The notes below the pieces were generated by a model, which saw only the letters and a list, made by a program, of their open reading frames with translations, did not search any database and had not been told where the DNA came from. Made by a program: the position numbers and the translations under genes. DNA of 64,000 nt from Pristimantibacillus sp052113225 (lineage in GTDB: Bacteria; Bacillota; Bacilli; Paenibacillales; Paenibacillaceae), in the NCBI RefSeq assembly GCF_052113225.1, contig NZ_JBFRCT010000015.1:74638-138637 (forward strand). Direction: 5' to 3'. Positions 59,079 to 64,000 of the stretch are shown piece after piece (position 1 is the stretch's first letter; each line of letters begins with the position of its first letter).

Positions 59079-61645
59079 TTACGACCACTGTTGAAGCAGA
59101 AGCTTTGCAGTCGAAGTTAGGTTTTTAACAGCATCGTCTGACACCTTGTCTTTGTCTGAACGTTTCTCAAGCTGGGATAAGAACTTGTCAATAAAATCAG
59201 CGGCCTTGTCCATCGAACCTTTATCGTACTGCTGCTCCGCTTGCTTGAGCGAATTAGACAACTGACTTGCAATAGCTCCTTTTACGCTTCCGTCATCCAT
59301 ATATCCATCCAGCTTGTCCTGCAAGCTGTTGAACAGACTGGGAGTGAAGCTTTTGGAATCGGTACGTTAGCGAAATTCGTGTCTGAAGCAAAGTAGAAGC
59401 TGGTATATGACGGCTGGTTGTAGGCCGTATTTTGGCGTGCCACTTCAGCTCTGTATTGCGGATCATGCATCAAAGTGTACATCTTTCTATCGGTTAACTC
59501 GGTGCTCAGGTAAATTCGGATCGCACTGCTGTCTGCCGTACGGACAAGCAGCTCCTCGCGCCAGTCTCCAAAAATATCGGCTACAAGCGATGGATTGCCT
59601 TTCGTATAGTTGTTCGTGAGCGTTCCGGTTGCTTTCAAAAGTGTGCCTCTTGTCCAATCTTCAATGGTAGGCGTAACATCAATCGCACCGTTTACAATTT
59701 GTGTAGACATATCTCCTGCCCACTTGATACTCATATTCGTACCTGGCGCTGTGTTCCCCAGTTTTTGACCGTCTGCCGACCAGAGCCCTACTGCCCATGT
59801 TTCCAAACCTGGCTTAGCCCGATCCACATCGCCAATCATGCCGCGTCCAGTATCTTTGCCTGTGTAGCCGCCGTAAATCACTTTGCCGGTCTTCGCATCG
59901 CGAAGCGAGTAGCCATAAGGGGCGTAGGCACCTCCCTCATGAACCATGAATATCTCGAGGCCTGGACGATTCGGATCAATATCCGTTACATGGAGCGCAT
60001 CACCATGCCCAAGTCTCGCGATGGTTCCAGGCGCTGCGCTTTGCGGCGGCATAACATCCATCGAGCTGTACAGCAGACTTCCATCATGGTCGATCGTAGC
60101 GGAGCCATAGACAATTTCCTGCTTGCCGTCCCCGTCTACATCTGCTGCACTAAGGGAATGCGCCCCTTGTGTCGTCAACGTCCCAAACTCCGGATCTGTA
60201 CCGTCTCTGCCATGAGGACCATCGTTGAACGGATTAGTCATTGGGGTAAAACCGCTGTCTACATACCAATTCTCCTTAAGATGTTTACCATCCCACCCGT
60301 AAGATACGAGGGTTGATCTCGTATAGTATCCGCGTGCGAATACGGCTTATGGATTCTGTCCATCCAAGTAGGCTACGCCAGAAAGGAAGCGGTCTACCCG
60401 GTTGGCAGGCTCGATGCGGCCCATTGCGTAATCTCCCCACAACAGCCCATCATCCTCACGAGCAGTCTTGAACGGAATCGTCTCAAGCTCCTTGCCCGTC
60501 TCACCTTCGAATACGGTCAAATATTCAGGTCCGTCCACGATAAAGCCCTCAAATTCACGCAGCTTATTATTGACGCTCCGGCTTGGCGCATACACATCCA
60601 TGAAGTAGTCCGTCAGGCTTTGAGCATCTTCAAGTGATAACGGATAGCTGTATTTCGGCGCGATGCCAAAACATTCTTCCAGCGTCTTCGGCCAGCTGCC
60701 GTTCTTCACTTCTTCCCGATCACTCCAGCCCATGAACATATCCACGACATGATCATAATAGCCATCAGCACTCAAGCGATAATCGTCTTCATTGCTATAA
60801 CCGGCTTTAATATCTGCTTTCGGCATCGTAATATATTTTTCGGATACGACTTTTCCATCGTTGCCGTAATTAATTATCTTAGTGCCTGGTGCCGTCTTAA
60901 ACATCATTTCGGATTTGCCGTCACCATCAAAATCATAAACGAGAAACTGGGTGTAATGCGCTCCTGAGCGAATATTTACACCAAGATCGATCCGATAGAG
61001 CAGCTTCCCTTCAAACGTATAACAATCGATATAGGTTTTGCCCGTATAACCCCGCTGCGAAACATCTTTGGAATTGGACGGATCCCATTTGACGAAAAAC
61101 TCATATCGTCCGTCGCCGTCAACATCTCCTACGCTCATATCATTAGCCGAGTACGTATAAGCTTCGCCTTTGGGAGTTACACCATCCGCAGGTTTGTTCA
61201 GCTTCAGATCATAATAGGCATCCGCCCATGGCTGTACGGCAGCACTCTGGTCCGTCTCCGCCCCAGCTGTAACTGCCGACACGTAATACTTGGATGAAGC
61301 TGTACCAGCAGTGTCCAGATAGTTCGTGCTATCCGTCACCGTAGCAATCTTTTCCCCATCTCGATACACATTAAATGCGGGGCCAGTAAGACCTTTCTCT
61401 GTACTGCCCGTCACCTCATAAGATAACAGCCTCCAGCTGACAAAAACACCTTGGGATGTCGTTGCAGCTACAAGCCCACGGTCCAAATATTCTAATTGCA
61501 CGCGTCCCTTGCCCCCCTCCGACTGTTGATTGGAATCGGAACCTTGGGCCGATACCGACGCGGCTCCTGACATCGTAAGTGATATGGCTAAGACACCTGT
61601 CATGACTTTTCGCAATGCTTTTTCACCGTTTAATCGCTTCGTCAT
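59079..61645 (-). pseudogene. Rhamnogalacturonan lyase (PL11) with FIMAH domain, broken
   Basis: A secreted lyase cutting rhamnogalacturonan I of pectin, interrupted twice. Frame 1 (60347-61645) gives a signal peptide (1-34), the N-terminal beta domain and propeller blades with calcium loops DVDGDG and DFDGDG, then an ochre TAA at 60349 in place of Tyr in the conserved P-Y-AVFARGYYTR. The same frame continues (AVFARGYYTRSTLVSYGWDG, then GDADALHVTDIDPNRPG-type blades) to about 59325, where a one-base deletion separates it from the C-terminal FIMAH-like helical domain (SLFNSLQDKLDGYMDDG) ending at 59079. Reconstructed length is about 855 residues. RBS AGGAGG and a cre site remain, so decay is recent. 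Confidence 0.88.
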
Positions 61646-61676
61646 TTAACTTCTTCCTCCTAGCGCAAATGTGGTG

Positions 61677-61692
61677 ATAAAAACGCTTACAA
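61677..61692 (-). promoter_or_regulatory. Probable CcpA cre site
   Basis: Minus strand TTGTAAGCGTTTTTAT fits WTGNNARCGNWWWCAW with one mismatch. It lies 32-47 bp before the lyase start codon, a usual place for catabolite repression of a pectin enzyme. The rest of 61700-61945 shows no gene. Confidence 0.65.
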
Positions 61693-61949
61693 AAGCTAAC
61701 GAAACTAAGCCTCCTCCTTTATCCCTAGTAAAGGAATAATTGGTAATTGACCCCTTCATTATAGGAGAGCGTGTGTAAAATCCCAGTAAAAAAACAGTGT
61801 TTTTCGGTCAAAAACCCGACTATATCAGCGTGTATCCCCGGTTAATGTCAACACATGAAAGCACTTCACCACCAACGTTGGATTGTCTTCTGGCGAAGTG
61901 GTTCCAATGTAATGTGCTGGATCAGCATCCAAAGAACCAGCTGTAACAA

Positions 61950-61989
61950 AAGAAAAAGCCCACAACGGCTAAACAAGCCATTGTGGGCA
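61950..61989 (-). terminator. Rho-independent terminator
   Basis: On the minus strand GCCCACAA-T-GGCT-TGTTT-AGCC-G-TTGTGGGC is followed by TTTTTCTTTT. It ends the dynamin-like gene. Confidence 0.9.
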
Positions 61990-62012
61990 ATAAGGAATAA
62001 ATGCGATAGACA

Positions 62013-64000
62013 TTAAGCTATTGTTGACGATTGAAGGACGAGAATCTGCTCATGAAGCTGACGAAGCTGCTCCGTATCCGCTTCGTTGGATAATGATCTT
62101 TGCATACCGGATACATAGCGGGACAGATCCTCAGCTAATGCAGCACCAGTCTCATCCGCTGATTGTCTCCATAAGCCCGTGTATAAGCCCGACCAGCTGT
62201 CGATATGCTCATTCATCCACTGTTGAAGCGCTGGAGAAATAGACGTCTCCAGCTCTTTTCGGAGCAGCGCTTTGCCTTCTCCCTCAAAGAAATGACGAGG
62301 CGATTTAAAGCGAGCCCACAGCCATTTGGCATCCACACCTGTCATCTGCCATTCGGAAGCAGCATCTGGCGTTGGGAGATCTTTGGCTGTGTAAGCAGCG
62401 CTGCTGTAGCCATCAATCAGTGATTCCAGTTGTTCAGTCAAAGCAGCATACTGCTTCTTCAGAAGACTGTTTAATTTGCGATCCACGCGAAGCGTAGTAG
62501 CCTGCAGCTCCTGCGACAGTTCCATTTGTACCTGGCGCTGCAGCTCAAGCCATGCGGTCCAGATCATTTTGCGCAAATCACGACCGTCATCCTGAAGGGT
62601 TGAAGGATTAAATGCAAAATTATAAAACTCGCCAAACCGAAGCTGAATCCGCTGAATGACATAAAACAGAAGCTCATTAAGCTCCTGAAGCAGCTGCGCT
62701 GGCGGATCATTTTCCTGGAATGCTGCAATATTGCTATTAGCCTCGACTTGAAGTTTCCCAAGCCGCTTACTCTCGGCCAGACGGGAAGCTGCATCGCCCG
62801 TTGCGCTTTTCAGCCATCCTGAAACGGTAGAAGATGCTCTCGTAATTTCCTGCTCAGCAGCATCAACAGCCAGCTTACCTAGATCATTCTGCACGAAGCT
62901 GAGGAACGATTGCTCAAAGGCCTCAATCCCGGACTGCTCAAGCAGCACTGCATTGCCTTCCACCTTCCCATCCAGACCCTGTAGGCTGGATACCGGGAAC
63001 AAACGAGGATTACGAATACCGTGCTGGAGCAGATTGGTCTCCACATGGCTCAGCACGCCTGTGAGTTCCTCAGCATCGGCTGCAAGGTCAGCAGCGTTAA
63101 CTAGGAAGAACATTTTATCCAGTTCAAACTGATCCTTCACTCGTCCAAGCTGCATCAGGAATTGACGGTCCGCTTGCGAGAAGGCATGGTTGTAATAGGT
63201 AACGAACAGAACGGCGTCCGCGTTCTTAATATAGTTGAAGGCCACACCTGTATGACGGGCATTAACAGAATCGGCACCTGGTGTATCTACGAGTACGATG
63301 CCCTGACGTGTCAGGGGGCAGTCATAATGAAGCTCGATCTCGCTGACAAAGCAGGAACGCGATTCCTCAGCAACAAATTTCTCGTATTCCTCTTGTGATA
63401 CAGAAATTTGAGTGCCAAGCAGCGCTTCATGCGCCTCCCAGCCCTTACGTGCTGCACGAAGGAAGCTGTAATGCGGCCGTCCGCCGGCATGAATAGCATC
63501 TGGCGTCAGCATATCAATCGCCAGCATGATAGCCGATGCATTCGGAAGTGCTGCAACAGATGCGTCCTCGCCAAGCAAAGCGAGCGAATAGCGCAAGTCT
63601 TCTACAATGGCGTCATGAGACTTCATGACGACAAGAGCTGTGCCATGCTCGTGCTCCGCCGTTGGCGGCACGAGACGGTTGATGGCTGCGGTCGTCGGGT
63701 TCGGCGACACCGGCAGTACAGGCTCGCCGAGCAAGGCGTTGGCGAGCGAAGATTTACCCGCGCTGAATGCACCAAACAGCGCGATGGTGAACCGGCTATC
63801 CCGCAGCCGGTTCGCTTTGTCGCGCATCGCGTCCGCAGAGGCGGACAGCGGCGCGTAAGGCGCGAGCAGCGAAGCCGCTCGCTCTAGCCGCGCAGCAGCG
63901 CCATGCTGCTGCGCGAGCGCTTCGCCGCCCGCTAGTGCGGCGCCTGCCTGCGGCGCAGCTGCGCGGGCGCCCGCAGCGCGCGGCTGCGCGGGCGCGCCAG
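62013..64000 (-). CDS. dynA: Bacterial dynamin-like GTPase (DynA type), partial
   Basis: A large dynamin-superfamily GTPase that remodels membranes and helps survive phage or pore damage. The frame is open to the window edge, so only the last about 660 residues are seen. G motifs: P-loop GAFSAGKSSL, switch region SPNPTTAAINR, G3 LVDTPGADSVN, G4 LVNAADLA. Helical stalk follows to the end. The Bacillus protein has two tandem dynamin units; the Ala-rich linker at 63828-64000 suggests this is the C-terminal one. That stretch is very GC-rich (low-complexity Ala/Arg/Pro), unlike the rest of the gene. A Met at 63827 is not a credible start. Confidence 0.85.
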   Translation of the reverse strand, partial: GAPAQPRAAGARAAAPQAGAALAGGEALAQQHGAAARLERAASLLAPYAPLSASADAMRDKANRLRDSRFTIALFGAFSAGKSSLANALLGEPVLPVSPNPTTAAINRLVPPTAEHEHGTALVVMKSHDAIVEDLRYSLALLGEDASVAALPNASAIMLAIDMLTPDAIHAGGRPHYSFLRAARKGWEAHEALLGTQISVSQEEYEKFVAEESRSCFVSEIELHYDCPLTRQGIVLVDTPGADSVNARHTGVAFNYIKNADAVLFVTYYNHAFSQADRQFLMQLGRVKDQFELDKMFFLVNAADLAADAEELTGVLSHVETNLLQHGIRNPRLFPVSSLQGLDGKVEGNAVLLEQSGIEAFEQSFLSFVQNDLGKLAVDAAEQEITRASSTVSGWLKSATGDAASRLAESKRLGKLQVEANSNIAAFQENDPPAQLLQELNELLFYVIQRIQLRFGEFYNFAFNPSTLQDDGRDLRKMIWTAWLELQRQVQMELSQELQATTLRVDRKLNSLLKKQYAALTEQLESLIDGYSSAAYTAKDLPTPDAASEWQMTGVDAKWLWARFKSPRHFFEGEGKALLRKELETSISPALQQWMNEHIDSWSGLYTGLWRQSADETGAALAEDLSRYVSGMQRSLSNEADTEQLRQLHEQILVLQSSTIA

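Overview
The window reads as a chromosome segment of a spore-forming, low-to-moderate GC Firmicute of the Paenibacillaceae type (Paenibacillus, Cohnella or close relatives). This rests on strong AGGAGG ribosome binding sites, frequent TTG/GTG starts, a PdaA cortex deacetylase, a YaaH-like GH18 protein, a BclA-like collagen glycoprotein, a DynA-type dynamin and several plant-polysaccharide enzymes. Assignment is from protein character only. I see no rRNA, tRNA or CRISPR array.

Layout. 1-4.9 kb: tail of a membrane protein, a DUF2653 gene, a small lipoprotein and fused isobutyryl-CoA mutase IcmF. 4.9-8.5 kb: a tight four-gene minus-strand operon (methyltransferase, FAD oxidoreductase, SRPBCC cyclase-like protein, ketosynthase) that looks like a minimal polyketide-type cluster. 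8.6-12.4 kb: GH18 protein with N-terminal repeats, a VOC protein and a 5'-truncated AbfB-domain gene. 12.4-17.6 kb: nitroreductase, MerR-controlled YkkCD-like exporter pair, phosphotransferase, internally deleted murF, AraC regulator. 17.8-27.3 kb: large GH2 enzyme, HAD phosphatase and nucleotidyltransferase pair, a decayed and an intact collagen-like gene. 27.4-33.5 kb: small stress and VOC/GNAT genes, an AlkC-like glycosylase behind a LexA-type box, a chemotaxis receptor (frameshifted) behind a c-di-GMP-I riboswitch, greA. 33.6-41.3 kb: LysR/ilvE, pdaA, MarR/MFS, an AlkZ-like protein, XRE regulator, PAP2 phosphatase. 41.5-49.6 kb: methyltransferase/RluA/CapA genes, then parE-parC. 49.9-55 kb: purT behind a long hairpin and a BmrCD-type heterodimeric ABC exporter. 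55.2-64 kb: XRE/MmyB regulator, quinone oxidoreductase, TetR remnant and hydrolase at a junction, a MITE-like repeat, a broken PL11 rhamnogalacturonan lyase, and the start of a DynA-like dynamin that runs off the window.

How the genes work together. Several self-contained circuits are visible: MerR-ykkCD, MarR-MFS with its operator over the -10, LysR next to ilvE, LexA box-alkC, c-di-GMP riboswitch-MCP, CcpA cre-PL11. Two DNA alkylation repair families (AlkC and AlkZ-like) and three efflux systems suggest a soil organism under chemical stress.

An unusual number of genes are broken: AbfB gene, murF, collagen-like copy, MCP, PL11 lyase, TetR remnant/hydrolase, and a lipoprotein with no canonical start codon. 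Two single N bases (734, 9431) show the sequence is draft quality, so the one-base lesions (MCP, PL11 frameshift) may be sequencing errors. The large truncations (AbfB, murF, TetR) cannot be explained by single-base errors, though a mis-assembly join could.
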